From Bartonella quintana (lineage in GTDB: Bacteria; Pseudomonadota; Alphaproteobacteria; Rhizobiales; Rhizobiaceae): a stretch of DNA of 64,000 bases. The stretch covers positions 868,001 to 932,000 of the forward strand of contig NZ_AP019773.1 in the NCBI RefSeq assembly GCF_009936175.1. Reading direction: 5' to 3'. Under the pieces are notes generated by a model. That model was given only the letters and a program-made list of their open reading frames with translations, had not been told where the DNA came from and made no database searches. This document shows, piece after piece, positions 10,811 through 21,426 of this stretch. The position numbers and the translations under genes were made by a program. The stretch's first letter is position 1. Every line of letters starts with the position of its first letter.

Positions 10811-11281
10811 TTAGAGCCGGATTTTTTTCGCCATGCTGTCAAGAACTGCATTAACGAGCTTCGGTTCGTCACCTTCAAAAAATGCCTTTGCTATATCAAC
10901 ATATTCATTCATAACAACAGCGATAGGCACATCTTGGCGGTTAATCAACTCCCATAAACCTGCACGCAAAATTGCTCTTAGTATGGAATCAAGACGGGAA
11001 AGTGACCACTCTGCTGAAAGTTGTTGATGAAGCATAGGATCAAGCTGTTTTTGATCTTTTACAACACCCGTTATAATAGCTAAAAACCATTGAAAATCAA
11101 CATCAAGATACTGATCCCCATCAATATTTTTTTCTAAATGATAAGCTTCATATTCAGCTGCTGTTTCCATCACACCAGAACCGACAATATCCATTTGATA
11201 GAGTGCTTGAACTGCAGCCAGTCTTGCTGCTCCGCGTTTATTGGCTAAACGTGGAGAATATTTGCCTTTTATATCAGCCAT
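10811..11281 (-). CDS. nusB: Transcription antitermination factor NusB
   Basis: A 156-residue all-helical RNA-binding protein that with NusE/S10 binds boxA RNA to promote antitermination of rRNA operons. Motifs: [17 protein letters not shown] near the N terminus, and [17 protein letters not shown] followed by [19 protein letters not shown] and [15 protein letters not shown] near the C terminus. It begins two bases after the ribH stop and is the last gene of the riboflavin block, an arrangement widespread in Proteobacteria. Confidence 0.95.
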   Translation of the reverse strand: MADIKGKYSPRLANKRGAARLAAVQALYQMDIVGSGVMETAAEYEAYHLEKNIDGDQYLDVDFQWFLAIITGVVKDQKQLDPMLHQQLSAEWSLSRLDSILRAILRAGLWELINRQDVPIAVVMNEYVDIAKAFFEGDEPKLVNAVLDSMAKKIRL

Positions 11282-11283
11282 AT

Positions 11284-11742
11284 TTAATGATTATCTCCAA
11301 ATCTCTTTTTTAGAGCGATCATACATAAAGCAGCTTCAGCAGCAAAACCACCCTTATTTTTTTCATCTTGGTTTGCGCGAACCCATGCCTGTTTCTCATC
11401 TTCAACGGTCAAAATACCATTTCCAATAGCCAAGTGCTTATGAACAGTCAAATCCATTAATGCGCGACAAGAATCATTTGCGACAATTTCAAAATGGTAC
11501 GTTTCACCCCGAATCACACAACCAAGTGCTACATAACCATTGTAAAATACCTTACTATTCTTTTCAGCAAAAGCTATTGCACCTGGTATTTCTAATGCTC
11601 CTGGCACTGTCACAATATCATAGCTTGCTCCGGCTTTTTGCAAAGTACGCACTGCACCTTTAAGAAGTGCATCAGAAATTCCATCATAAAAACGCGCTTC
11701 AACAATCAATACATGCAACTTTTTATGTATCTCTTTTGTCAT
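11284..11742 (-). CDS. ribH: 6,7-dimethyl-8-ribityllumazine synthase
   Basis: A 152-residue lumazine synthase, which condenses the ribD product with 3,4-dihydroxy-2-butanone 4-phosphate in riboflavin synthesis and assembles into pentamers or capsids. Motifs: [15 protein letters not shown] at the N terminus, [13 protein letters not shown], and [20 protein letters not shown], which includes the substrate-binding region and the catalytic histidine. It lies 79 bases downstream of ribE and is coupled to nusB. Confidence 0.95.
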
Positions 11743-11821
11743 AATGGGAACTCATAAAAATTAACCAACGAATTTAGGCGCATAGAGCACCAAATTTTAA
11801 AAACTATAATAAATTTTCAGT

Positions 11822-12442
11822 TTACTCATCTTTTACTTTAAAGCCAGAAAGTTTGGCAGCATAACGGGCAAGCTGATCAATTTCTAAATTGACCCGATCT
11901 CCAATGTTTGCTTGTCCCCAGGTGGTCATTTCAAGTGTATGACGAATAATAAGAACATCGAAAATACGATCTTTAACACAATTAACAGTCAAAGATGTCC
12001 CATTAAGTGCGATAGACCCTTTGTTTACAATAAAGGGCGTGAATTTTGTTGGAACTTGCAGGAAAAAACGAACTGCATCACCTTCCTTTTTCTGATCAAT
12101 GATCTCAGCTAAGCCATCAATATGACCAGAAACCAAATGTCCTCCCATTTCATCACCCAATCGCAGCGAACGTTCTAAATTAACAAAAGTTCCTTTTGTC
12201 CATTGTGCAAGATTCGTCAAACGCAACGCTTCTTCCCATGCTTCTACAGCAAACCAATTGGTCTTCGCTTTTTGTTTTGATCCTCGCTCAACAATTGTTA
12301 GACAAATACCTGAACACGCAATTGATGCACCAATTTCTAAACTCTCCATATCATAGTGAGTAGAAATATTGAACCGCACACCTTGCTTTAAAGATTGAAT
12401 GTCTTCAACACAACCGATATCTGTTACAATTCCTGTGAACAT
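11822..12442 (-). CDS. ribE: Riboflavin synthase alpha chain
   Basis: A 206-residue enzyme that dismutates two lumazine molecules to riboflavin. The two lumazine-binding barrels are visible: [15 protein letters not shown] with GASIACSGICLTIVE in the first, and MGGHLVSGHIDGLAEI with GSIALNGTSLTVN in the second. Full length. The start overlaps the end of ribD by 19 bases, indicating translational coupling within the nrdR-ribD-ribE-ribH-nusB block. I see no FMN riboswitch upstream. Confidence 0.95.
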   Translation of the reverse strand: MFTGIVTDIGCVEDIQSLKQGVRFNISTHYDMESLEIGASIACSGICLTIVERGSKQKAKTNWFAVEAWEEALRLTNLAQWTKGTFVNLERSLRLGDEMGGHLVSGHIDGLAEIIDQKKEGDAVRFFLQVPTKFTPFIVNKGSIALNGTSLTVNCVKDRIFDVLIIRHTLEMTTWGQANIGDRVNLEIDQLARYAAKLSGFKVKDE

Positions 12443-13554
12443 AATGTCTTACGCCTCCATTTATAACAACGGTCATTTCCGAACATTCTTGTCTCCACTT
12501 CATAAAATTGCGAGAGATAATTCCCAAAATGAGGAGCTTCAATACGGTCTTTGCCTAAAATAACGGGTGCATAAAAGCATATCAAATGATCTACACAACC
12601 AGCATTTAAAAACTTTTCCCCCGTTTTTACCCCTCCCTCAAGTAAAACGCTATTGATTCCACGTTGATAAAGCAGCCGTAAAACAGTAAGGGGTTGCATA
12701 TAACCATTGCTCATTTCTACTGAATACACAGACACCCCACACTGTTCCAGTGCACTTTTTTTGCTTTTTTTTGAAAAATTCACATCACAAATAACCCATG
12801 TAGGAATTTTCTTTGCCGTTTGAACAACTTTTGCATCAAGTGGGATACATAAATCTGCATCCAAAATAATACGTATAGGCGAACGCCTCTCCATGCCTGG
12901 CAAACGACAACTTAATTGTGGATCATCCACTAAGATAGTACCAACCCCCACGAGAATAGCATTATTTTGAGCACGTAAAATATGAGTGTGGGTGTGAGAA
13001 GTCATTCCACTAATTTTTATTGCACCTTGCCCCTTTTTTCCCACACCATTATCAGCAGAAATTGCCATTTTAAAAGTGACGGCACAGCGTTGCAGCTTCC
13101 TTATACACCAATATGTGCACAACGCTTCAAAAGCCTCTTCAGCCAAAACCCCTTCAACAACCTCAATGCCAGCTGCGCGCAAAAGGGCAATACCACGTCC
13201 ATCAACCCGCTTATCTAAATCGGTAAGAGCAACAACAACTCGTGAAATACCCGAATTGATGAGAGCATTTACACACGGCAAAGTCTTGCCATAATGCGAA
13301 CAAGGCTCTAAAGTAACATAGGCAGTAGCACCACGGGCCAAAGGTCCAGCCATGTGTAGAGCTTGTACCTCAGCATGAGGCCTCCCGTGGATGGCCGTTA
13401 CACCATAGCCAACAATGCACCTTCCTCGACTATCATCGTTTCGTGCAATTATCGTACCGACAGAAGGATTTTCACCAGTAAGACCGATATGACGCTCTGC
13501 TAAACGGATAGCTGCGGCCATAAACCGCTCATCTTGCACTTTTTTATTCATCAA
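12424..13554 (-). CDS. ribD: Bifunctional riboflavin deaminase/reductase RibD
   Basis: A 376-residue two-domain enzyme for the second and third steps of riboflavin synthesis. The deaminase domain (1-145) carries the zinc site [11 protein letters not shown] and [11 protein letters not shown]. The reductase domain (150-370) contains [18 protein letters not shown] and the NADPH-binding region [13 protein letters not shown]. It overlaps nrdR by 11 bases upstream and ribE by 19 bases downstream, so translation is tightly coupled. Confidence 0.95.
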   Translation of the reverse strand: MMNKKVQDERFMAAAIRLAERHIGLTGENPSVGTIIARNDDSRGRCIVGYGVTAIHGRPHAEVQALHMAGPLARGATAYVTLEPCSHYGKTLPCVNALINSGISRVVVALTDLDKRVDGRGIALLRAAGIEVVEGVLAEEAFEALCTYWCIRKLQRCAVTFKMAISADNGVGKKGQGAIKISGMTSHTHTHILRAQNNAILVGVGTILVDDPQLSCRLPGMERRSPIRIILDADLCIPLDAKVVQTAKKIPTWVICDVNFSKKSKKSALEQCGVSVYSVEMSNGYMQPLTVLRLLYQRGINSVLLEGGVKTGEKFLNAGCVDHLICFYAPVILGKDRIEAPHFGNYLSQFYEVETRMFGNDRCYKWRRKTLCSQEL

Positions 13555-14026
13555 AACAAGATTCTGTATTCGCTATACCCTTTGATAACTCGTCTATAAC
13601 ATCGTGAAAATCGCTTGCATTACGAAAATCTCGATAGACGGAAGCAAAACGAATATAGGCAATATCATCAATGTTTTTCAACGCTTCCATCACAAGATGT
13701 CCAATTTTTTCTGAAGCAATTTCTGGTTCTCCTAAACTCTCGAGCCCACGTACAATGCCAGAAATTGCACGTTCAATATAGTCAGGATCAATATTACGCT
13801 TACGTACAGCTATCTCAACTGACCGCATTAACTTATCACGATCAAATGGCTCACACCGACCACTTTTTTTAGAAACTAAGAGCTCACGCAGTTGAACACG
13901 TTCAAAGGTGGTAAAGCGACCGCCACAAACGGGACACACACGCCGACGACGAATGACAGCCCCCTCCTCAACAGGACGCGAATCCTTAACTTGTGTATCC
14001 TCGTATTGGCAATAAGGACAACGCAT
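13544..14026 (-). CDS. nrdR: Transcriptional repressor NrdR
   Basis: A 160-residue zinc-ribbon and ATP-cone regulator that represses ribonucleotide reductase genes when dATP is bound. The ribbon uses CPYC at residues 3-6 and [13 protein letters not shown] near 31-44. The ATP-cone follows, with [20 protein letters not shown], and the C-terminal part has [13 protein letters not shown]. The start is the ATG at 14026, 14 bases after the glyA stop. The glyA-nrdR-ribD order is typical of alphaproteobacteria. Confidence 0.96.
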   Translation of the reverse strand: MRCPYCQYEDTQVKDSRPVEEGAVIRRRRVCPVCGGRFTTFERVQLRELLVSKKSGRCEPFDRDKLMRSVEIAVRKRNIDPDYIERAISGIVRGLESLGEPEIASEKIGHLVMEALKNIDDIAYIRFASVYRDFRNASDFHDVIDELSKGIANTESCFDE

Positions 14027-14040
14027 CTTTTTTTATGTCC

Positions 14041-15354
14041 TTAACAAATGGGAAGATAAGAGTAAAGAGGAAATTTATTTGTCATATCTTCTACTTTTTT
14101 CCTAACAGCCATTTCAACGGCATTATTGTCTTCATCGCTCTTTGCCATTTGGAGACCATCAAGAACTTCTGAAATCATATGACCAACTTGTACAAACTCA
14201 TTTTCCGCCAAACCACGTGTCGTCGCAGCAGGTGATCCCAAACGAATCCCCGATGTTACAGATGGTGCTTGAAGATCAAAAGGAATAGCATTTTTATTAC
14301 AGGTAATATGAGCACGCCCTAAAGCCAATTCAGCACGTTTTCCTGTCACTTTTTTAGAACACAAATCAACCAACAATAAATGATTGTCTGTCCCACCAGA
14401 AACAATATCAAAACCGTTACTTTGTAATGTCTTTGCTAAGGTTTTCGCATTAACAACAACATTGGCACTATAATTCTTGAAAGCAGGTTGCAAAGCCTCC
14501 TCAAATGCAACAGCCTTCGCTGCAATTACATGCATTAAAGGACCACCTTGAAGACCAGGAAAAATCGCTGAGTTAATCTTCCTGGCTAAAGTTTCGTCAT
14601 TTGTCAATATCAAACCACCACGAGGACCTCGTAGCGATTTATGCGTTGTAGTTGTTACAATATGTGCATGTGGGACAGGTGAAGGATGAACACCACCAGC
14701 GACTAAACCAGCAATATGAGACATATCAACGAGCAAATAAGCACCGATCTCATCTGCAATTTCACGGAATCGTTTCCAATCCCATAAGCGAGAATAAGCT
14801 GATCCACCCGTTATAATAAGTTTTGGCTTATGTTCCTTTGCAAGACGTTCAATCTCTTCCATATCAAGAAGCTGATCTTCTTTACGCACACCATAAGAAA
14901 CAACATCAAACCATTTTCCTGACATATTAACGGATGAACCATGAGTAAGATGACCACCAGAATTTAAATCCAACCCCATAAATGTATCACCAGGCTGGAG
15001 TAAAGCTAAAAATACAGCTTGATTCATTTGGCTACCAGAATGAGCCTGGACGTTAGCAAAAGCAGCACCAAAAAGCTGTTTTGCTCGTTCAATTGCTAAA
15101 TCTTCAACGACATCAACAAAGCGACAACCCCCATAAAAGCGCTTTCTTGGATAACCTTCTGCATACTTATTGGTTAAAATTGACCCCTGTGCTTCAAGAA
15201 CTGCCCTTGAAACAATATTCTCTGACGCAATCAATTCAATTTCGTTTTGTTGGCGTTTAAACTCTCCATTGATTGCATCAAAGATTGCAACATCAACGGT
15301 TTGTAAATTATCATTAAAAAAGCGCTTTTGTATGTCATTTGCTTGCTTGGTCAT
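14041..15354 (-). CDS. glyA: Serine hydroxymethyltransferase
   Basis: A 437-residue PLP enzyme that interconverts serine and glycine and supplies one-carbon units to tetrahydrofolate. The PLP lysine lies in [14 protein letters not shown]; other signatures are [32 protein letters not shown] and [11 protein letters not shown]. The frame is open to 15420, but the upstream residues are hydrophobic and unlike the family. The ATG at 15354 ([12 protein letters not shown]) gives the usual length and is preferred. First gene of the leftward glyA-nrdR-rib-nusB series. Confidence 0.96.
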   Translation of the reverse strand: MTKQANDIQKRFFNDNLQTVDVAIFDAINGEFKRQQNEIELIASENIVSRAVLEAQGSILTNKYAEGYPRKRFYGGCRFVDVVEDLAIERAKQLFGAAFANVQAHSGSQMNQAVFLALLQPGDTFMGLDLNSGGHLTHGSSVNMSGKWFDVVSYGVRKEDQLLDMEEIERLAKEHKPKLIITGGSAYSRLWDWKRFREIADEIGAYLLVDMSHIAGLVAGGVHPSPVPHAHIVTTTTHKSLRGPRGGLILTNDETLARKINSAIFPGLQGGPLMHVIAAKAVAFEEALQPAFKNYSANVVVNAKTLAKTLQSNGFDIVSGGTDNHLLLVDLCSKKVTGKRAELALGRAHITCNKNAIPFDLQAPSVTSGIRLGSPAATTRGLAENEFVQVGHMISEVLDGLQMAKSDEDNNAVEMAVRKKVEDMTNKFPLYSYLPIC

Positions 15355-15690
15355 AAAATACGTTCCTAATATTAAAAAAGTAAAGCAATAAACGATACCA
15401 CAGCAAGCTATGTAGACCAAATATTTTAAATTATTTTTATTTTAAAATATAACAAAGATTTGCCTTATTCGTTGGCGAATGAAGAAGATTTTTTTGCCAT
15501 CTAATAATAAAATTCTAGACTTACAAACATAAATAGGGAAAAATGGGTATTGCATTTATTCTAACATTTCTTATTGCACCCTTTTTATAAGCAAGCAGCT
15601 TTCCATCTTAAAATATTCAATAATTTACGCTGATTTATAAGTGTGATAAGCTGGAGATGACAAAAAAAGTACGGATTCAAGGCAAAAGGA
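15355..15690. other. Divergent intergenic region glyA/argC
   Basis: About 336 bases with no supportable gene. It must hold the promoters of glyA (leftward) and argC (rightward). I looked for a glycine riboswitch and did not recognise one. Confidence 0.5.
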
Positions 15691-16626
15691 ATGGCAACAA
15701 AAATTTTTATTGATGGTGAATATGGAACAACTGGTTTACAGATACAACAGCGGCTAACAAAGCGTTTGGATTTAGAATTACTCTCTCTTCCTCATACAGA
15801 TCGACAGAATATTGATATTCGGCGAGACTATCTTAATCAAACCGACATTGCTATTTTGTGTCTTCCAGATGATGCCGCACGCGAAACAGTTAACTGGCTT
15901 CAAAAGAATAAAAAAATCAGAATTATTGATAGCTCAACAGCCCATCGTGTTGCACCAAACTGGATCTACGGGTTTCCTGAAATGACCGCCGGACACAAAA
16001 AACGTATCCAGGCAGCACATTATGTAACCAATCCTGGATGTTACCCTACCGGTGCAATTAGTTTGATTCGCCCCTTACGTGAAGCAGGTCTGCTCGATGC
16101 TTATTATCCGATATCAATTAACGCAATATCTGGCTATACGGGTGGCGGAAAACAATTGATTGCGCAAATGGAAAATCAATCTCAACAAAATAAAATTTTG
16201 CAAAACTATTTTATTTATGGTCTCAATCTTAAACACAAACATGTGCCAGAAATTAAAATCTATGGACAGATAAACCAAACACCTATTTTTGTCCCAAGTG
16301 TTGGTCGTTTTCCTCAAGGAATGATTATAAATCTTCCACTGCATCGTTATCTCTTTACAAAATCAGCAAACTGTTCTGATCTGCGTGAAATTCTTGAAAA
16401 CCATTATGATGGACAAAATATCATATCCGTTGCATCACAAGAAGAGACTGATGTGCTTAGTAAACTCAATCCAGAATGCTTAGCACATAAAGATGGTATG
16501 AAACTGTTTGTTTTTGGCAACGAGAGCGAAGGGATTTTCAATTTATGTGCCATATTAGATAATTTGGGAAAAGGTGCATCCGCAGCTGTTGTTCAAAATC
16601 TTGACTTAATGCTTTCAGGGAATTAA
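15691..16626 (+). CDS. argC: N-acetyl-gamma-glutamyl-phosphate reductase
   Basis: A 311-residue short-type (type 2) ArgC, which reduces N-acetylglutamyl phosphate to the semialdehyde in arginine synthesis. The N terminus IFIDGEYGTTGLQIQQRL is the dinucleotide-binding segment, and the catalytic cysteine sits in YVTNPGCYPTGAISL (about 117). NAISGYTGGGKQLI and LKHKHVPEI also match. An AAAAGGA stretch lies directly before the ATG. No other arg gene is adjacent, so it appears monocistronic. It converges with ctaA across a 21-base gap. Confidence 0.95.
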   Translation: MATKIFIDGEYGTTGLQIQQRLTKRLDLELLSLPHTDRQNIDIRRDYLNQTDIAILCLPDDAARETVNWLQKNKKIRIIDSSTAHRVAPNWIYGFPEMTAGHKKRIQAAHYVTNPGCYPTGAISLIRPLREAGLLDAYYPISINAISGYTGGGKQLIAQMENQSQQNKILQNYFIYGLNLKHKHVPEIKIYGQINQTPIFVPSVGRFPQGMIINLPLHRYLFTKSANCSDLREILENHYDGQNIISVASQEETDVLSKLNPECLAHKDGMKLFVFGNESEGIFNLCAILDNLGKGASAAVVQNLDLMLSGN

Positions 16627-16647
16627 CACTTTTTAAGACACAAATTT

Positions 16648-17724
16648 TTATTCAACAGCACGATACGCCTCCTTTGTTGCTCGCCAGTGTACAACTGAAA
16701 AACACAATATTGCTAACGCAACACTTTGATGAATGAGCCCCAAACCTATTGGAACTTCACGTAGCAGTGTAATAATACCTAAAAATGCCTGAACAACTAT
16801 CATAACACATATAAAAAATGCACGACGAGAATGGGTTGAGTGTGGAATATTCTTTTGTACATAGAAAGCGTGAATGATCGTTACAAAAAATAAAAAATAC
16901 GCAAACAAACGGTGAATGAATTGAATCGTCAAAGGATTTTCAAATAAGTTGAGCCAAACAGGATTATGCTGCATTAACCCATCGGGTATGAACTGACCAT
17001 CCATAAGGGGCCATGTATTATAAACTTTTCCAGCATGCAGCCCTGCAACCAAAGCACCAAAATAAATCTCAATCAAAATCAAAACAACAAGCCAACCTGC
17101 AAAATGTTGAACCCCTTGATTCGCTGGTTTTTCTGAATATTCTGTAAATCCTCGAGATAAGTAAGTAACAAAAGTAATAATAAAACATGCTGTTATAAGA
17201 TGAAATGCCAAACGATACTGACTCACACTTGTTAAATTACTTTGGCCAATACCTGAAGCTACCATCCACCAACCAATAGCTCCCTGAAGAGCAATAAGAA
17301 TTGGCACAATGGTAAGCTTGAGTAAAATATTTTTTTCAATACGTTTGATCGCCCAAAACCAAATTAACCCCAATAAAGCCAAAAGCCCAACAAGACGCCC
17401 AAGAATGCGATGCGCCCATTCCCACCAGAAAATTACCTTAAACGCATTTAATGTCATATCGCGATTAAGCAGCTTATATTGCGCTATCTGTTGATATTTC
17501 AAAAATTCTTCCTGCCACTGCTCTGCCCCAATCGGTGGAATTACGCCGTGAATTGGCCTCCATTCGGTTATCGATAATCCTGATCCCGTCAAACGGGTAG
17601 CCCCCCCTACTAAAACAATTGCCAAACAAAGCAATAAAATAGAATAAAGCCACACTTGAATTTGTTTTCGGTTTTTCTTTTGCAATGATGTTAAAACGTC
17701 GTTATTCAAAATTTTTTCTGCCAT
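16648..17724 (-). CDS. ctaA: Heme A synthase
   Basis: A 358-residue integral membrane monooxygenase that converts heme O to heme A for cytochrome c oxidase. Eight transmembrane segments can be traced, and the heme-ligand histidines occur in WRPIHGVIPP, WEWAHRILGRLVG, VAGLHAGKVYNTWPLMDG, FIHRLFAYFLF and GLIHQSVALAIL. The frame opens at a TTG (17751), but the ATG at 17724 has a GGGG site eight bases upstream and begins MAEKILNNDV; I prefer it. Monocistronic. Confidence 0.94.
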   Translation of the reverse strand: MAEKILNNDVLTSLQKKNRKQIQVWLYSILLLCLAIVLVGGATRLTGSGLSITEWRPIHGVIPPIGAEQWQEEFLKYQQIAQYKLLNRDMTLNAFKVIFWWEWAHRILGRLVGLLALLGLIWFWAIKRIEKNILLKLTIVPILIALQGAIGWWMVASGIGQSNLTSVSQYRLAFHLITACFIITFVTYLSRGFTEYSEKPANQGVQHFAGWLVVLILIEIYFGALVAGLHAGKVYNTWPLMDGQFIPDGLMQHNPVWLNLFENPLTIQFIHRLFAYFLFFVTIIHAFYVQKNIPHSTHSRRAFFICVMIVVQAFLGIITLLREVPIGLGLIHQSVALAILCFSVVHWRATKEAYRAVE

Positions 17725-17880
17725 CTCTGATTGCCCCACGTCTCTTCCCAACCACGATACATTTCAAAATTAAATATTAAATCTTAGCTCTTTTAATATG
17801 TACTACAACTTTAGCACAAGACAAGCGTGCCTACCTACCACTTAACATGCAACGAGTATTTTATTCTTATTTTACGACAT

Positions 17881-19647
17881 TTATGACGCAAATACGCGGT
17901 AAACAGTTTTGGGAAACTTGCTCACCATCTGCATCATCCAATCCTGTTTGTTAAGAGCAATACTACAAATATAATAGTCTGTTAGCTCTGCAAATTGCTC
18001 AGATCCATATTTAGGTTTATCCGCCATTTCTAAAATGATAAAATCATAATCTTTTTTAAATCCCTGTAATAGATGAGGGATATTATTTGAAAAATCTTGT
18101 GTACAAACAGCACTTGTTAAACCCTGAGGAAGAATATCAATCCCCGTATCATAATCACGATAAATAACATCATGCAACTGAGCTTTCCCCGTTAAAATAT
18201 CACTCAATCCCCGATGTGGTCCAATGACTTTCTCTATTTGTTGACCAGAAAGATCGACTAACAGAACTGTTTTACGCTCTTTTATGAGATGAAGAGATAA
18301 TTTTGCCGCCATCTGCGCGGCTTCTGGACCAATTACTGAAACAACTGTTGAAACGCAGCTTTTCAAAAAATCGGATAATCCTTCTATTGTAATACAAACC
18401 TCAAGATTTTTTTTTCCTTGAGAGACTAAAATGCTCTCATCATTTTTAAAATCATCTTCTTCCGGTTGATCTTTTTTTGTTACAAAGCATTGGTGAAACA
18501 ACAAAATTCCTCCCAAAAGAGTGACTAAGCTTGCAAATACACTAATAATAATATTTTTTCCGTACAAAGCCATAAAAGAAATTGGTGCTAACGTTGTCGG
18601 CGCCACTACATGAATCTTTGTCTTTTGCAAGAAAGAAATATCCTTACTCATCTCTTTGTTTTTTGCATCTACTATTGTTCTTATTTTATTTTCTAGCTCA
18701 TTAAACATTTGATTCAAATATTGGGATTGATTTGTTACAAAAAGGCTAATCCTTTTTTTGAGCTGTTCTTCAAAGTCCCTTGCAAGAATCTCATCTGAAT
18801 GAATTTGATGAGCAATCTGCAAAATTTTATTTTCTAATTGATGAGAAAGCGCCTCTAATTCCGCAGTCATTGCCTTAATTTGTGGATGTGTCCAACCTAA
18901 TTGTGTAACCATATGCGCTCTTTGCGTTTCTAAAAGATCACGCTTGGATTCTAATGTAGCAACCACTGAATTGCCTGCAATAAATGATAAAGATAGTAAA
19001 GACTGTTCATTTTCACGCATCATCTTAATGGTCGAATTCAAACTCGTTAAATGAATACGCTTTAAAGTTGCTTGTGTTAATTGGACAGAAAGATCATTAA
19101 GCTCCTTTTGTTTTGCCTCGTGGTAAATCAAAGAATCAACAGATGAGCGAAATCGCTGCACTAGATTAAGTACTGTAGTGTTATCATATTGTTGCTCAAT
19201 TTGCTGCTCCGTTAACAATAATGTTTGTTTCTGTCTTATGATTGCTTCTGAAAATGCGGAAAACCAAGTTTCCAATCCCTGTTGAGCCGCTTCAAGTGTT
19301 TCAGCTTCAAAAGTAAGTTTGATGAGATCACCATTGCAGAATAAATGAATATTTTCACGAAAATCTTTCTTATGAGAAGCATTAAAAGAAAAATTCTGCA
19401 AGCTTGAATCATGCAAAAGTATAGGCTGTGAAAATAAAAAAGCGATAACATTCTTTCGTTTATCTACTGGCAAAGGTTTTCCTACAGAATCAGATAACGA
19501 AAATGTTAAGGTTGCCTGGTAGCCCCGTGGCTGAAAAAAGTAATACAACCAAATAAAAAATGCACATAGCACTGCCAACAGCAAAACAACCAAAACGTTT
19601 CGCATCATTGTGCATACCAGTAGTTTCCTATTGCACTTAAGATTCAT
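17881..19647 (-). CDS. Wzz/GumC-like polysaccharide co-polymerase with decayed kinase domain
   Basis: A 588-residue protein with the layout of a polysaccharide co-polymerase fused to a bacterial tyrosine-kinase domain. A transmembrane segment lies at about 13-35, a periplasmic Wzz-like region with heptads at about 150-370, and a second transmembrane segment at about 390-410. The C-terminal domain (about 440-588) resembles a MinD/Wzc ATPase: VLLVDLSGQ matches Walker A-prime, GLSDILTG and GIDILPQG are typical, and DYDFIILEMAD is in the Walker B place. However, the P-loop reads VSVIGPEAAQMAAKLS, with no GK-S/T, and no tyrosine-rich tail is present. It may control chain length without kinase activity. 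No glycan cluster adjoins. Confidence 0.7.
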   Translation of the reverse strand: MNLKCNRKLLVCTMMRNVLVVLLLAVLCAFFIWLYYFFQPRGYQATLTFSLSDSVGKPLPVDKRKNVIAFLFSQPILLHDSSLQNFSFNASHKKDFRENIHLFCNGDLIKLTFEAETLEAAQQGLETWFSAFSEAIIRQKQTLLLTEQQIEQQYDNTTVLNLVQRFRSSVDSLIYHEAKQKELNDLSVQLTQATLKRIHLTSLNSTIKMMRENEQSLLSLSFIAGNSVVATLESKRDLLETQRAHMVTQLGWTHPQIKAMTAELEALSHQLENKILQIAHQIHSDEILARDFEEQLKKRISLFVTNQSQYLNQMFNELENKIRTIVDAKNKEMSKDISFLQKTKIHVVAPTTLAPISFMALYGKNIIISVFASLVTLLGGILLFHQCFVTKKDQPEEDDFKNDESILVSQGKKNLEVCITIEGLSDFLKSCVSTVVSVIGPEAAQMAAKLSLHLIKERKTVLLVDLSGQQIEKVIGPHRGLSDILTGKAQLHDVIYRDYDTGIDILPQGLTSAVCTQDFSNNIPHLLQGFKKDYDFIILEMADKPKYGSEQFAELTDYYICSIALNKQDWMMQMVSKFPKTVYRVFAS

Positions 19648-19782
19648 TTTTATTTAAACTAGAAAAATACTTCATATTTTTTTATTAAGAGAAAGTAGTA
19701 ACTATCCTCTTAACTTGAAATAATATTATTTTGAGATGAGAAAAATTTAAGCAAAAATGTTTAGCAATAGATTTAAAAAACT

Positions 19783-21126
19783 TTAATTCATATTTTGTTT
19801 GATATGATCTAGCCGTTTTTTTGCTTCAAAAGTGAGTACGGCTCTAATAGTAACAGAACCATCATCATGCCCTTCCTGTATTATTTCACCAGAATTTTCA
19901 TAAAACCAATCAATAAGCGACATTTCATGAGGTCTTAAAAGACATTCAATGCTTTGCATTTCTCCAAAAATTCGCTTTTCAATTGCTGCTAATAATTGAT
20001 CTAGTCCATCGCTCTTAAGCGCTGATACCATGACCGCAGGATTTAATCGTGTTTTTACACTTGTTTGCAAAACATTCAATGCATACTCATCTAATATATC
20101 AATCTTATTCCAAACTTCGATGATATGCTCTGTATCATCAGTATCAATACCAAGACCTGAAAGCACTTCTAAGACATCTTGGGCATGTGCGCGATGATCA
20201 AGATCTGACATATCTCTCACATGAAGAATGAGATCAGCTTCAACCACTTCTTCAAGGGTTGCTCTAAAAGCTGCAATCAAATTTGTTGGTAAATTAGAGA
20301 TAAAACCTACAGTATCAGATAAAAGAATAGTTTTCCCATGGGGAAGAATAACTTTGCGCACAATTGGATCAAGCGTTGCAAACAACATATCCTTTGCTAA
20401 TGCATCTGCACCGCTTAAACGGTTAAAAAGTGTTGATTTCCCCGTATTGGTATACCCTACCAAAGCAACAACTGGATGGGATGTTTTTTTTCTTTTGGCT
20501 CTATGAAGAGCGCGTGTTTTTATAACTGTTTCCAATTCGCGGCGAATACGAATAATTTTCTCTTGCAATAGACGCCTATCCGCTTCAATCTGGGTTTCAC
20601 CAGGTCCACCTAAAAAACCACAGCCACCACGTTGTCTTTCCAAGTGTGTCCAACTACGCACAAGTCTACTTTTTTGATAAGATAAATGCGCCAATTCGAC
20701 TTGTAAAACCCCTTCTTTCGTTCGCGCGCGATCGCCAAAAATTTCAAGAATCAAAGCTGTTCTATCAATCACTTTGCAATTCCATAACTTTTCTAAATTA
20801 CGCTGCTGTACTGGTGTTAAAAAATGATCTATAATTGCAAGCTCAATATTATATTCACTTATATAATGAGCAAGTACATCTACTTTACCCTTTCTCAATA
20901 AAGTTGCGGGACATGGCGTAGGAATATTAACCGTTTCATGATGAATAACTTCTAATCTTATAGCACGAGCTAACCCTAATGCCTCTTGAACCCGAGAAGA
21001 CATTGAACGCCCACATGAAGCACTTGCACTTTTGTTTTCTTGGCAAATTGGCACCAAAACAATAGCGCGTACCTGTTCTACAATCCGTGAAAAAAATCCC
21101 CCAAATCTCTCATTTTCATTAACCAT
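19783..21126 (-). CDS. hflX: GTPase HflX
   Basis: A 447-residue ribosome-associated GTPase that splits or rescues stalled ribosomes under stress. The N-terminal HflX domain ends with the family-specific GGPGETQIEADRRLL. The G domain has G1 GYTNTGKSTLFNRLSG, G3 DTVGFISNLP, and G4 NKID. The frame extends to a GTG at 21132; the ATG at 21126 (MVNENERF) is preferred. It follows hfq by about 60 bases, the conserved hfq-hflX pair, but the usual upstream trkA and ntrYX genes are more than 35 kb away. Confidence 0.95.
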   Translation of the reverse strand: MVNENERFGGFFSRIVEQVRAIVLVPICQENKSASASCGRSMSSRVQEALGLARAIRLEVIHHETVNIPTPCPATLLRKGKVDVLAHYISEYNIELAIIDHFLTPVQQRNLEKLWNCKVIDRTALILEIFGDRARTKEGVLQVELAHLSYQKSRLVRSWTHLERQRGGCGFLGGPGETQIEADRRLLQEKIIRIRRELETVIKTRALHRAKRKKTSHPVVALVGYTNTGKSTLFNRLSGADALAKDMLFATLDPIVRKVILPHGKTILLSDTVGFISNLPTNLIAAFRATLEEVVEADLILHVRDMSDLDHRAHAQDVLEVLSGLGIDTDDTEHIIEVWNKIDILDEYALNVLQTSVKTRLNPAVMVSALKSDGLDQLLAAIEKRIFGEMQSIECLLRPHEMSLIDWFYENSGEIIQEGHDDGSVTIRAVLTFEAKKRLDHIKQNMN

Positions 21127-21186
21127 GGGCACTTAAAGCATTTTAAAAACAGGATAAGAGGTTTATAATGAAATAAAGTAGCTTGT

Positions 21187-21426
21187 TTATTCAGAGCTTT
21201 CACCTTCAAACATCTGTACAGGTTGTCCCGGCATAATTGTAGAAATAGCATGCTTATAAACCAATTGCGCATGTCCATCACGACGCAAAAGGACACAAAA
21301 ATTATCAAATGAGGTTACAATACCTGTTAGTTTAACGCCATTTACAAGAAAAATTGTAAGAGAAATTTTTTGCTTGCGCACCGTATTTAAAAATACATCT
21401 TGCAGGTGTTGTGATCGTTCTGCCAT
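21187..21426 (-). CDS. hfq: RNA chaperone Hfq
   Basis: A 79-residue Sm-like hexameric protein that pairs small RNAs with mRNAs. Sm1 reads [20 protein letters not shown] plus [20 protein letters not shown]; Sm2 contains [13 protein letters not shown], including the conserved YKH. The short acidic C terminus is normal for alphaproteobacteria. Co-transcribed with hflX by position. The 729-base upstream region must contain its promoter. Confidence 0.97.
   Translation of the reverse strand: MAERSQHLQDVFLNTVRKQKISLTIFLVNGVKLTGIVTSFDNFCVLLRRDGHAQLVYKHAISTIMPGQPVQMFEGESSE

Noticed and set aside
11743-14040. FMN riboswitch in the riboflavin block
   Set aside because: The genes overlap or are closely spaced, and no conserved RFN-element pattern was visible upstream of ribD, ribE or ribH.
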